From positions 47,929,928 through 47,993,927 of the forward strand of contig CM043959.1 of NCBI GenBank assembly GCA_014529385.2: a stretch of DNA of 64,000 nt, read 5' to 3'. This DNA is from Adiantum capillus-veneris. Lineage: Eukaryota; Streptophyta; Polypodiopsida; Polypodiales; Pteridaceae. The translations under genes were made by a program, and so were the position numbers. The notes beneath the pieces were generated by a model. The model ran no database searches, had not been told where the DNA came from, and was given only the letters and a program-made list of their open reading frames with translations. Below are positions 55,752-64,000 of the stretch, piece by piece (position 1 is the first letter of the stretch; each line of letters begins with the position of its first letter).

Positions 55752-55923
55752 TATCACGTGAGTTCAACAGAAGGGTATTTAAAGTTCTTGAAACTTACAG
55801 AAGGACATTATTTTTTCAAATTTGAAAAAAACTTACAGATTTTAAAAGAAAAGGGTACATTATATTCCTAACAAAATTTACAGATAAGGGGTTTTACATA
55901 CATGTCTTGAACCCACGTGATAT
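55752..55923. mobile_element. Small MITE-like element in J
   Basis: TATCACGTGAGTTCAACA at 55752 and an inverted TATCACGTGGGTTCAAGA at the other end (about 55906-55923) form an 18-bp terminal inverted repeat with two mismatches. The 172-bp body is A/T-rich, repeats CTTACAGA and splits the J coding sequence. Target duplication not clear. Confidence 0.6.
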
Positions 55924-56555
55924 AGAAGTTTTACACATAGTGAACCCCCCAAGCGTTACACTATCATCATTGGAGTGAGAAGGATCCCTCATTTGTACAT
56001 GGATCCACACTTTGGAATATGCTTCATCATGCTCATATTTGCCTTTGAGAGAATCCAAAAATTCACTACAAAGTTCCGTGAACAAGAGAGAATTGATCTC
56101 CGACATACGACTTAGGGTGTCATCCACCACATTGTATCATCCTTTACGATACCGGATCTTGGCGTCATATTCCTGAAGAATCTTGGCCCACCTGGCTTTC
56201 CGACCCAGTTTGTTGTGTAAGCCATTTGATTCTTTCATGGTCAAACACAATCTCAAACTGAGCACCATACAAATAATGCCGCCATGTTTTTAAGACAGAC
56301 ACTATTGCATATAGTTCGCGCTCATAAGCAGAGTAGTTCTACTGAGCTGCATCAAGCTTCTTGCTTTCAAATGCAATTGGCCATCCGTCTTGTAGCAAGA
56401 CTGCTCCAATAGCACGATCACTGGCATCCGTTTCCAAAATTAATGGTTTCAAAGGATCTACAATAGCTAGTATGCGAGCAGTAGCTAATGCATCCTTGAG
56501 CATATTGAAATTGTGCTCTTGAGCGGGTCCCCACTAAAAATCTTTGCCTTTTCCT

Positions 56556-56660
56556 TTGCCTTTGCCTTTCAGTTGATCCGTCATGGGAACAGCAATATCA
56601 TCATAGTTTGCCTTTGCCTTTCAGTTGATCCGTCATGGGAACAACAATATCAGCATAGTT
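56556..56660. repeat. 52-bp tandem duplication in J
   Basis: Two copies around AGTTGATCCGTCATGGGAAC at 56571 and 56623 with two or three differences. Confidence 0.9.
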
Positions 56661-57214
56661 TTTAACGAACCTTCGGTAAAAACCTGCAAATCCTAAAAAA
56701 ATATGTAACTCTTCCAGATTTTTAGGAGAAGGACACTGTAGGATTGTATCCACTTTGGATTGATCCATATATAGCCCATCACCTGAAATAACATGTCCAA
56801 GATAGTGAATTTCTTCTTTCAAAAAATCACACTTAGATTCCTTGGCATACAATTCATTTGTCCGTAACAATTCAAACACCTATCTCAGATGTTGTAAGCG
56901 TGCTTCTTCAAAAGCACTATAGACTAGAATGTCATCGAAAAAAACGATGAAAAATTTACCCAAGTACGGCTTCAAGAAACTATCCATAAGTGTCATGAAT
57001 GTTGCGGGCGCATTGCTTAACCCAAAGGGCATCACCAAGAACTCGTAGTGTCCAAACCTTGTTCAGAATGCAGTTTTGGGTATATTAGCAAGTCGAATAC
57101 AGACTTGGTGATAACCAGACCGCAAGTCCATTTTCGTAAAAATGCGAGCATGAGTGCGTTTGTCGAACAACTCATCCACTCGTGGCAATGGGTACTTTTT
57201 CTTAACCGTAACCA

Positions 57215-57300
57215 CATTAAGCCACGGTAGTTTACGCACATGTGCATACTGCCATGTGCATTAAGCCACGGTAGTCTACGCACATGTGCATACTGCCATC
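57215..57300. repeat. 44-bp tandem duplication in J RT
   Basis: Unit starting CATTAAGCCACGGTAGT at 57215 and 57259, one difference. Confidence 0.92.
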
Positions 57301-57760
57301 TTTTTTCTTCACTAATAGGATAGGAGAAGCCCATGGTGAAGAACTGGGTTGGATAAATCCTCTTCTAACGCAGTCAACAAGCTGACGTTGCACCTCAGCA
57401 GCTTCAGAGTAACTCATACGGTAGGGCGGTTTACTAACATGTTTACTTCCTGCAACCACATCGATGCTATGTTGCACCGATCGTGTCGGCGGTAATCTTG
57501 GTGGCAAATCATTAGGAAAAACATCTTGAAATTCCTTTCATAAATTTTGTAACTCACTAGCAACGTTTGCTTGTTTGGAAGTACCCATTGCTGGAAGAGA
57601 TGAGAGAGAAGCATGCGGCGAAGAATGTTCACAACAGAGTCAATGTTAGAGAGAAAATGATACAATGAGTAACACAAGAAAACATGATCTATTTCATTAT
57701 AAAAAAGCGAGATGCATAAGCTTAGCTATACATATCAATGTGAAGAAGGTACATCCTTCT

Positions 57761-59268
57761 TGTAACATTTAATGGCCTAAAAACTTGTGTGTAGCGGAAA
57801 TTAGCATGAACATAGTGGGCATTTCATTAGAATAGATTCCTGATGAGAATTACAAGAGTGCTTGGGTGGAGAGAGCAACAAAAAAATCAAAAGAGAGAGA
57901 AATTAAGCTATTGACAATAGTTAAGGACCGGATTTTCATGGAGCCTGTCCCCCCTCCAAAAGGCTTTGTATAATGGTTTCTCCCATCAAGAGAGACATTG
58001 TACAATACAATTCTTTGTGTTCCTTCAAGACTAGATAGTGCAATGAAGATGAAAGCTTCATGCACTAAGAAAAACACTTATCAAACACAACATCAATTAT
58101 CTCCAGTCTCAGACCCAAGACCTCACACACCTTCGAAGATGGTGAGAGCTAGCGGGGTATGAGAGTAGATTGAGAGGAAGAACGAGTATTCTTAAGAGAA
58201 AGATGTACATCTCCTCACATAATCACTCATATTAGCATACCTTAGCTTAGTAATTAGCATGGTAGAGGAGATGAGCATGCATTGAAGCTTGGCTCTTGGT
58301 TGGATTTGCATCACAAAGCCAAGAGTTATTGGTGTATGCCTCCCTTCTCACAAGCTTGGAGTAGGTGGTAAGCTTTCCGTTAAAGCTTGAGAAGGAGAGA
58401 GAGTCTTCTTTACTTCACACATGAGATTGTGTGAGTGTGTGTGTGATAATGCCTTGCAAAAATCAGCCCCCTCTCTCTCTTGGTCGACCCCTCTTGCTAT
58501 TTGCTCATGCTCCCCTCTCATTGGATCTCCCCAAGGCTAGCCAATGACAATTAGGCAGCATAAGTGATAGCCTTCTGACATGTGTCCCCCTTTCCCCTTT
58601 TGTGAGAGCTTTAGGTAATTTAATAATTCAACTAAACTCTCATTGGACCCCTTTGCCTCTTGGGCTGTTGAATGCTCATTGGACCCCTTGGGAGACTATC
58701 CAATAGTCTTCTAGAGAGCTTAATTCTCATTGTTTCTTTTATTAAGTGTTTTTAAATTAATTAAACTAGATTTACTCTAGCCTAATTCTCATTGGTCCAC
58801 CTCCAAGGCCATCCAATAGGAATTGGGTACACCTTGTGGGCATCTGGGCTAGGGAACCTCACATGTGTCACTCATTCCCTTTGTGTAAAGGGAGCTTGTG
58901 TGTGTGTGTGACTTTCTCTCTCATCCCCTACAAGCAAGGCTCGCCCCCTCCTACGTAGGGATTGCTAAATACTTTTGGGACACACAAAGCATCCAATTTT
59001 CCCAAAGTTTGACCTTTGGACACAACCTTTGAATTTTGGAACCTTAGCATTTTGCAACAAGTCTTAATGTGCTGAACTTGAGGGTCTTTTAAGCCCATTG
59101 CTGCACATGGCTCTTTTGCAGATGGCCCGCCCTTTGAATCCCTACTATGGCCGGTCTGCTAGCTTAACCAATATTCTAGCTTTTTCTCCCCTGGCACTTC
59201 CCCATATTAAATGATCAGTTTAACATGAGAAAATCATTTAGGAGAATTAGATATTGATTATTATGACA
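57761..59268 (-). mobile_element. 3' LTR of E
   Basis: 1508 bp; on the minus strand starts TGTCATAATAATC and ends ATTAAATGTTACA. It lacks about 38 bp (near 57885) that the 5' LTR and the solo LTR have. It carries seven or so CCAAT/ATTGG words in 300 bp (58510-58830) and GT and CT runs. No gene. Confidence 0.93.
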
Positions 59269-59283
59269 TTACCTCTCTCTTGA
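59269..59283 (-). promoter_or_regulatory. Polypurine tract of E
   Basis: Minus strand TTCAAGAGAGAGGTAA, directly before the LTR start TGTCATAA. Confidence 0.85.
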
Positions 59284-59623
59284 AATCATAGTCGTCCTCG
59301 ACTATGGGGTAGAGAAGATAAAGAATATTCATTAGTCCTTTTCTTAGCGGGTAGAGGATCCCTATGTTACCCTACGACATCATTCCACAATGGATGACTA
59401 GTCTATTTGGCGCTTGAGAGCCTGAGGCTACCGCAAGCATGTCTGCACATTAGTCCTATCAATCTTCCATAGTAGAGTGACAAGCTCTACTTGGTGTTTG
59501 GGAGAAGTCGTCTCTGCAAACTTGATCTAAGCATGCATACTACTTCATTTTTGTGCACAATAAAGAAAAAGAGAGTCTTATAAGACAAAAACTTTGTTCA
59601 TTTTGTACATTTTGTACATTTGC

Positions 59624-60400
59624 TTACTCTTGGGAAGCATTGTAAGCATTGACAAGGTTTAGGTTATCCTTTAATTGTATGCCTTGCATCCATCTAGAAT
59701 CTTCAAAAGGATAATTATTAAACTTAATAAGATATTGTCGGATAGTCTTACCGCCTCTTAGTACCTTGTCTTCATGTTGGAGAATGGACTCGGGCTGCAT
59801 CACCTCCTCTTGGTCCTCAATCTCCGGTGGGTCTTCAGTAGTTGGTTCTTGAGGTGGCTCTCCTTTGTAAGGCTTTAATAAGCTCACATGGAAAGCATTT
59901 TGTATGAGACAATGATTGGGAAACTTGAGTTGATAGGACATCTCATTGATTGGCCTAAGAATCTGGAAGGGAGCATAGTACCTTTTTGCTAGTTTAGCAT
60001 AGTACTGTTGGTGTTCTGTAAGATTCTTGCCCGTCGTGTGCCTTAATTGAGCCTTGGGAAATTTTAATAAGACCTAATCAATTTTTTTAAAGGCTTGGGC
60101 TCTTCTATGCTTGTCAGCAGTAGCCTTTTGCCTTTGTTGTGAGATATAGATAGCATCCTTAATCTTTTGAAAAGATTCTTGTAGGTCGCGGCTATACTCA
60201 TCTGCAGCGAAGATCTTCCCATGTACCTTAAGTAGCAAGGGACTTTTTTATCTTCCCTTAATTACCTAGAAAGGTGCTTTTCCCGTGGAAGTATGTACAG
60301 TGTTATTGTAAGCATACTCCACTAACGGTAAGTACTTCTCCCATTGGGATCTTTGATCTACTTCCGTTACATAGGCTTTTAGTAGATCTAGAATTGTTAG
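59624..60400 (-). pseudogene. E integrase C-terminus and chromodomain (core deleted)
   Basis: Minus strand from about 60400: ILDLLKAYVTEVDQRSQWEK, YLPLVEYAYNNTVHTSTGKAP, then the barrel region (YYAKLAKRYYAPFQIL, SYQLKFPNHCLIQNAFHVS, LLKPYKGEPPQEP) and a chromodomain (ESILQHEDKVLRGGKTIRQY, LIKFNNYPFEDSRWM). The last 105 residues are one open frame (59941-59624). The catalytic core with its DDE residues is missing, because the deletion joins RNase H to this point near 60400. Two stops lie upstream. Confidence 0.88.
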
Positions 60401-60889
60401 GATCCCGCGGAATGAAAGGAGTCCCCAATAAATAGTGCTTCCATGAGTCTAAGGCAAGTAGAATTGCAAGGAGTTACTTTTTGTATATGCCTAGAGCTTG
60501 CTCAACAGGGTCGAGCCTTCGACTTTCATAGCCCATGGCGTGCCCTTCTTGAAGCAAAATAGCTCCAAGGCAATCACCACAAGCATCACATTGGACCTCA
60601 AATGGTTTTGAGAGATCGGTAGTGTAAGCACAGGTTGAGAGATAAGCTTTTCTTTAAGCTTTTCGAAAGCATTGTTCTCCTTAGCAGACCATGTATACCT
60701 AACGCTTTTCTTTGTTAGGTCATGTAATGGTCCCACAATTTGTGAGAACTTTTCTATGAAGCATCTATAGTATGCACACATACCTATAAAGCTTTTTAGT
60801 TCATGAAGATTCTTTGGTTTAGGCCATCCTTTTATTACCTCTAACATTGATGGATCCATTTGGATGCCATCTTGAGAGATAATGTGACC
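60401..60889 (-). pseudogene. E RT connection and start of RNase H
   Basis: Continues the RT frame after a single TAA at about 60887-60889 (consensus has Leu). Contains GHIISQDGIQMDPSMLEVIK, ELKSFIGMCAYYRCFIEKF, FEKLKEKLISQPVLTLP, then a frameshift and the RNase H start (CDACGDCLGAILLQEGH-type with the first Asp). The rest of RNase H is lost to the deletion at about 60400. Confidence 0.85.
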
Positions 60890-62546
60890 TTAATACTGAA
60901 TCTCTTGCAAGAAAAATTCACTTTTCTTTCGATTAACAAAAAGGTTATTCTCTCTTAAAACTTGAAATATTACCTGGAGATGTTGCTTATGTTCGTCTAA
61001 TGAACTAGAGTAGATGATAATATCATCAACGAACACTCCAGTGAAGGTTTGATGAGGCCTGAACAGCTTTTCCATCAAGTGGTTGAATGTGGCTGGTGCA
61101 TTGGTCAAGCCAAAAGGCATGACAATGTATTCATAAAGACCAAATGTGGTGCGAAATGCGGTCTTTACAATGTCTTGATCAACTATCCTTATTTGATGAT
61201 AGCCACTTTTTAGGTCAAACCTACTGAAGTAGGTCAATCCTTGTAGCTTATCAAATAGGTCTTCTACCCGTGGAATGGAAAACCTATTCTTGATAGTGAT
61301 CCTATTTAGTGCTCTATAGTCGACACACATATGATATGTGCCGTCTTTCTTTTGCACTAATAGCACAGGTGAGAAAAATGGAGATGAGCTAGGCCTAACC
61401 ATGCCCTTCTCAACTAACTCATGCACTTGCCACATAATCTCCTCTTGTTGAGCTTGAGAAACTCTATAAGGAGGTTTGTTAGGCAGTGAACTTCCTGGAA
61501 GAAGTTCAATTGCATCGGTGAGTACTTTGTCTTTGGCATCAGTGACCAAAAAGTGCTTCATAATGGAAGCTCTTAAAGCTTTCCAGGTTTGTGGAGCTTC
61601 ATCGTTGGCTCGTAGGCTAGACCACCATTGCCTGGCAGACTTTTGAAAGTGCATAGCTACATGGTGTAGCTTAGAGGACTCCGTGAAGCCCTCATCTCCG
61701 AACGCCGCATCAAATTGTTGGATAAAGGCCAAGACTTTGTCCGTAGCACCAAAGGTGCCATCATAGGTAAGGAAAGAGATGCTCTTCCCTCCCTCTTTGA
61801 ACTTCTTGAGCTTGGACGACATCTTCCACGCGACATAGGATTTCCTATGGCCTCTTCTCTTTGTTGGTTCAAAGGTTTCACCATCACTTTCTTCATAAGG
61901 TGAAGAATTTGAGGAAGGTGGAGAAGAGGGTGATCTCTTCCTCACCTTTTTCTTGTCTTGATCTTCGTCGTCTTCACCATCACTTTCACAAGAAGAAGAG
62001 GATGAACAAGATGGAGAAGAGGGTGTCCTCTTTCTCGCCTCTTTATTCTCTTGCTTTTCATCATCCCTCTTTGAATTATGGTGTGGAGAAGGGTGCGATG
62101 GTCTTCTCCGTTTTGGAGGTGATGGAGAGCGTTTAGCCCGCTGTCTTCGTGGAGCCATTTCCACCAAGGTGGTAGGAGACTCACTTCTTTCTCGTTCCTT
62201 CGGTGGAGGCTCTTGAGTTCTCCTTTGGGAAGGAGATGCATCATCAAGAAGTAAATTCTTGAGCCCTTCGTATGGATTCTCTTCTTCTTCCCGAATCGGA
62301 GAGAGACCTCTTTTGGAAGTCTCACAAGGAGGCTTCCTAGGTTTTCTCTCGTCATGGTGGTGAGCTTGGAGAATCCCATGAGCACGGAGCTGCCGTTGCA
62401 CTTCACTTTGGAGAGATGGATTGCCCATGGCTTGTTGAAGCCTAGAAACAAGATAGTTAACAAGCATCGCGGCATCATTAGTAGCTTGCTCATTAGCAAA
62501 ATCAAAGTTATCAACATTAATTTCACTCTTTACTATTGTCAGCCAT
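60890..62546 (-). pseudogene. E gag fused in frame to reverse transcriptase by deletion
   Basis: One open frame of about 550 residues. Gag part: NVDNFDFANEQATNDAAM, LVNYLVSRLQQAMGNPSL, a long Arg/Ser/Pro/Glu-rich region (about 100-250), and a capsid start SISFLTYDGTFGATDKVLAF, FQKSARQWWSSLRANDEAP, MKHFLVTDAKDKV. At about residue 345 it passes straight to RT: ELLPGSSLPNKPPYRVSQAQ, DGTYHMCVDYRALNRITIKN, FDLKSGYHQIRIVDQDIVKT, VMPFGLTNAPATF and the catalytic FVDDIIIYS. Zinc knuckle and protease are absent, so an in-frame deletion made a gag-RT fusion. The family start codon (ATG 62544-62546, MADN) is out of frame with the rest through a small indel. Confidence 0.9.
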
Positions 62547-62947
62547 TCTAGCAACTTTTAGGTGTAAAATTTATAGGCATACTTTGGCACTTCAAGCCCT
62601 AGTTGCTACTCCTCTTTACCCCTTTAGAAAAATCACTGAAGCTACTGTACCAATGGCTCAAATACCATTAATTGCAAGGAATAGAAGAGAGGGTCGTTCA
62701 ACACCAAAACAACACGGGCTCCTATCAAGCGTCTAATAGCTCATAGGTGGTTAAGCCGTAAGCAAGCCCCGTAGGAATCCACTATTAAGACCATAGCTCT
62801 CGACGGTGATGCCCCGTTAACTGCACGAAGGCAGGTGCACAACAAGGCTAAAAACTCCCTATTCTACTTACTCACAGCAGGCAATTAATAATACCAACCA
62901 TTTATAGCTAGCTTGAGAACCTCCCTTCTTCAGCAAGAAAAGAGAAA
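62547..62947 (-). other. E 5' untranslated leader
   Basis: About 400 bp between primer site and gag start, no gene. Same layout as the F leader (7346-7702, 28039-28521), including a TATAAATGG phrase near 62897-62905 on the minus strand. Confidence 0.75.
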
Positions 62948-62966
62948 CCTTGTGCTCTGATACCAA
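62948..62966 (-). promoter_or_regulatory. Primer binding site of E (Met-tRNA)
   Basis: Minus strand TTGGTATCAGAGCACAAGG directly follows the LTR end TTACA; TGGTATCAGAGC is the standard Met-tRNA complement of plant LTR elements. Confidence 0.95.
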
Positions 62967-64000
62967 TGTAACATTTAATGGCCTAAAAACTTGTGTGTAG
63001 CGGAAATTAGCATGCACATAGTGGGCATTTTATTAGAATAGATTCCTAATGAGAATTACAAGAGTGCTTGGGTGGAGAGAGCAAAAAAAAGCATAACACC
63101 TAGTTAGATAGCATGAACAATACTTTCAAAAGAGAGAGAAATTAAGCTATTGACAACAGTTGAGGACCGGATTTTCATGGAGCCGGTCCCCCCTCCAAAA
63201 GGCTTTGTATTATGGTTTCTCCCATCAAGAGAGACATTGTACAATACAATTCTTTTCCTTCTAGACTAGCTAGTGCAATGAAGATGAAAGCTTCATGCAT
63301 TAAGCAAAACACTTATTGAACACAACATCAATTATCTCCGGTCTCAGACCCAAGACCTCACACACCTTCGAAGATGGTGAGAGCTAGCGGGGTATGAGAG
63401 TAGATTGAGAGGAAGAAGGAATATTTTTTCAAGAAAAATGTACATCTCCTCACATAATCACTCATATTAGCATAGCTTAGCTTAGTAATTAGCATGGTAG
63501 AGGAGATGAGCATGCATTGAAGCTTGGATCTTGGTTGGATTTGCATCACAAAGCCAAGATTTGTTGGTGTATGCGTCCCTTCTCACAAGCTTGGAGTAGG
63601 TGGTAAGCTTTCCATTAAAGCTTGAGAAGGAGAGAGATTCTTATTTACTTCACACATGAGATTGTGTGAGTGTGTGTGTGATAATGCCTTGCAAAAATCA
63701 GCCCCCTCTCTCTCTCGGTCGACCCCTCTTGCTATTTGCTCATGCTCCCTCTAATTGGACCTCCCCAGGGTTAGCCAATGACAATTAGGCAGCATAAGTG
63801 ATAGCCTTCTGACATGTGTCCCCCTTTTCCCTTTTGTGAGAGCTTTAGGTAATTTAATAATTCAACTAAACTCTCCTTGGACCTCTTTGCCTCTTGGCCA
63901 ATAGGAATCAGGCAAGCCATTGGGTTGTTGAATGCTCATTGGACCCCTTGGGAGACTGTCCAATAGTCTTCTAGAGAGCTTAATTCTCATTTTTTCTTTT
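62967..64000 (-). mobile_element. 5' LTR of E (cut by window end)
   Basis: Starts TGTAACATTTAATGG on the plus strand, next to the primer site, and follows the 3' LTR in order to the end of the window. It keeps the 38-bp block missing from the 3' LTR. The outer end is not in the window. Confidence 0.92.

Larger units (their letters stand above)
55924..57760 (-). pseudogene. J reverse transcriptase and RNase H (5'-truncated pol)
   Basis: From 57507 down: SKPPYRMSYSEAAEVQRQLV, GFIQPSSSPWASPILLVKKK, DGSMHMCVDYRGL, then [13 protein letters not shown]-type sequence (57000 region), catalytic box as FFDDILVYS (Phe in place of the usual Tyr/Val-x before DD), then FLKEEIHYLGHVISGDGL and LEELHIFLGFAGFYRRFVKN. 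RNase H follows in pieces (56520-56140). Two tandem duplications, at 56571 (52-bp step) and 57215 (44-bp step), break the frame. Upstream of about 57500 only a degenerate spacer (57677-57510) remains before the E LTR; gag, protease and 5' LTR of J are absent. Confidence 0.85.
57761..64000 (-). mobile_element. E: chromodomain gypsy element, nearly complete, runs off the window
   Basis: Two LTRs in the same orientation (57761-59268 and 62967 to beyond 64000) flank an interior with a Met-tRNA primer site, gag, RT, part of RNase H, integrase C-terminus, chromodomain and polypurine tract, all on the minus strand. The interior is only 3.7 kb because gag C-terminus, zinc knuckle, protease, most of RNase H and the integrase core have been deleted. 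The left flank is CTTCT (57756-57760); the right target duplication lies outside the window. Solo LTR 30691-32259 is the same family. Confidence 0.93.

Noticed and set aside
1-64000. tRNA, rRNA or intact host genes
   Set aside because: No cloverleaf, rRNA segment or intron-exon gene could be recognised; the tRNA-like matches are primer binding sites only.

Overview
This window is nuclear DNA of a land plant with a large, retrotransposon-filled genome. The signs are Ty3/gypsy pol genes (with and without chromodomains), primer sites matching the 3' end of plant Met-tRNA, a plant-type CACTA transposon with 3-bp target duplication, MITE-like foldbacks and (CT)n tracts. I see no intact host gene, tRNA or rRNA. 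The species cannot be told from the sequence; a gymnosperm or fern would fit, but that is a guess. Nearly every coding region is broken by stops, frameshifts, deletions or nested insertions.

Layout. 1-2400: 3' half of a plus-strand gypsy pol (family A: integrase, then a second retropepsin-like domain), followed by a polypurine tract. 2408-5049: LTR-like and leader DNA with a palindrome repeated at exactly 285-bp steps. 5050-7356: a coiled-coil, proline-rich ORF (K). 7346-8370: a scrap of a chromovirus-like element (F1) joined to a plus-strand RT scrap (D1). 8371-16740: element C1 on the minus strand (LTR, polypurine tract, broken coiled-coil ORF, palindromic leader), itself interrupted by a 2.8-kb insertion. 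16741-19289: minus-strand gypsy 3' half (B1: integrase plus second retropepsin), fused in RT to 19290-28740, a minus-strand element F2 (gag, zinc knuckle, protease, part of RT, 5' leader, primer site, LTR piece). F2 is split by a complete 5.98-kb non-coding LTR element H (19720-25699, target duplication GATTA). 28741-32732: D2, a second copy of the RT scrap, split by a 1.6-kb unknown insertion and by a solo LTR of family E. 32733-38181: C2, second copy of C. 38182-52382: B2, the fullest gypsy copy (gag, protease, RT, RNase H, integrase, second retropepsin, polypurine tract, LTR), with a CACTA transposon (38412-42201) in its LTR and an inverted family-A fragment in its gag zinc knuckle. 52383-54125: A2, degenerate second copy of the family-A 3' end. 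54126-57760: J, a chromodomain gypsy element with a short LTR. 57761-64000: E, a chromodomain gypsy element with 1.5-kb LTRs and an internally deleted gag-pol.

Most unusual points. Families A and B carry a second retropepsin-like domain downstream of integrase, although B2 also has a normal protease between gag and RT. The coiled-coil ORF (K, C1, C2) has no pol beside it and is preceded each time by a leader carrying a perfect or near-perfect palindrome at about 270-285-bp spacing, with a different palindrome in K and in C. In both A/K and B2/C2 the order along the coding strand is integrase, second protease, polypurine tract, LTR, palindromic leader, coiled-coil ORF. These may be one element family seen across a shared LTR, or an autonomous partner next to a non-autonomous one.
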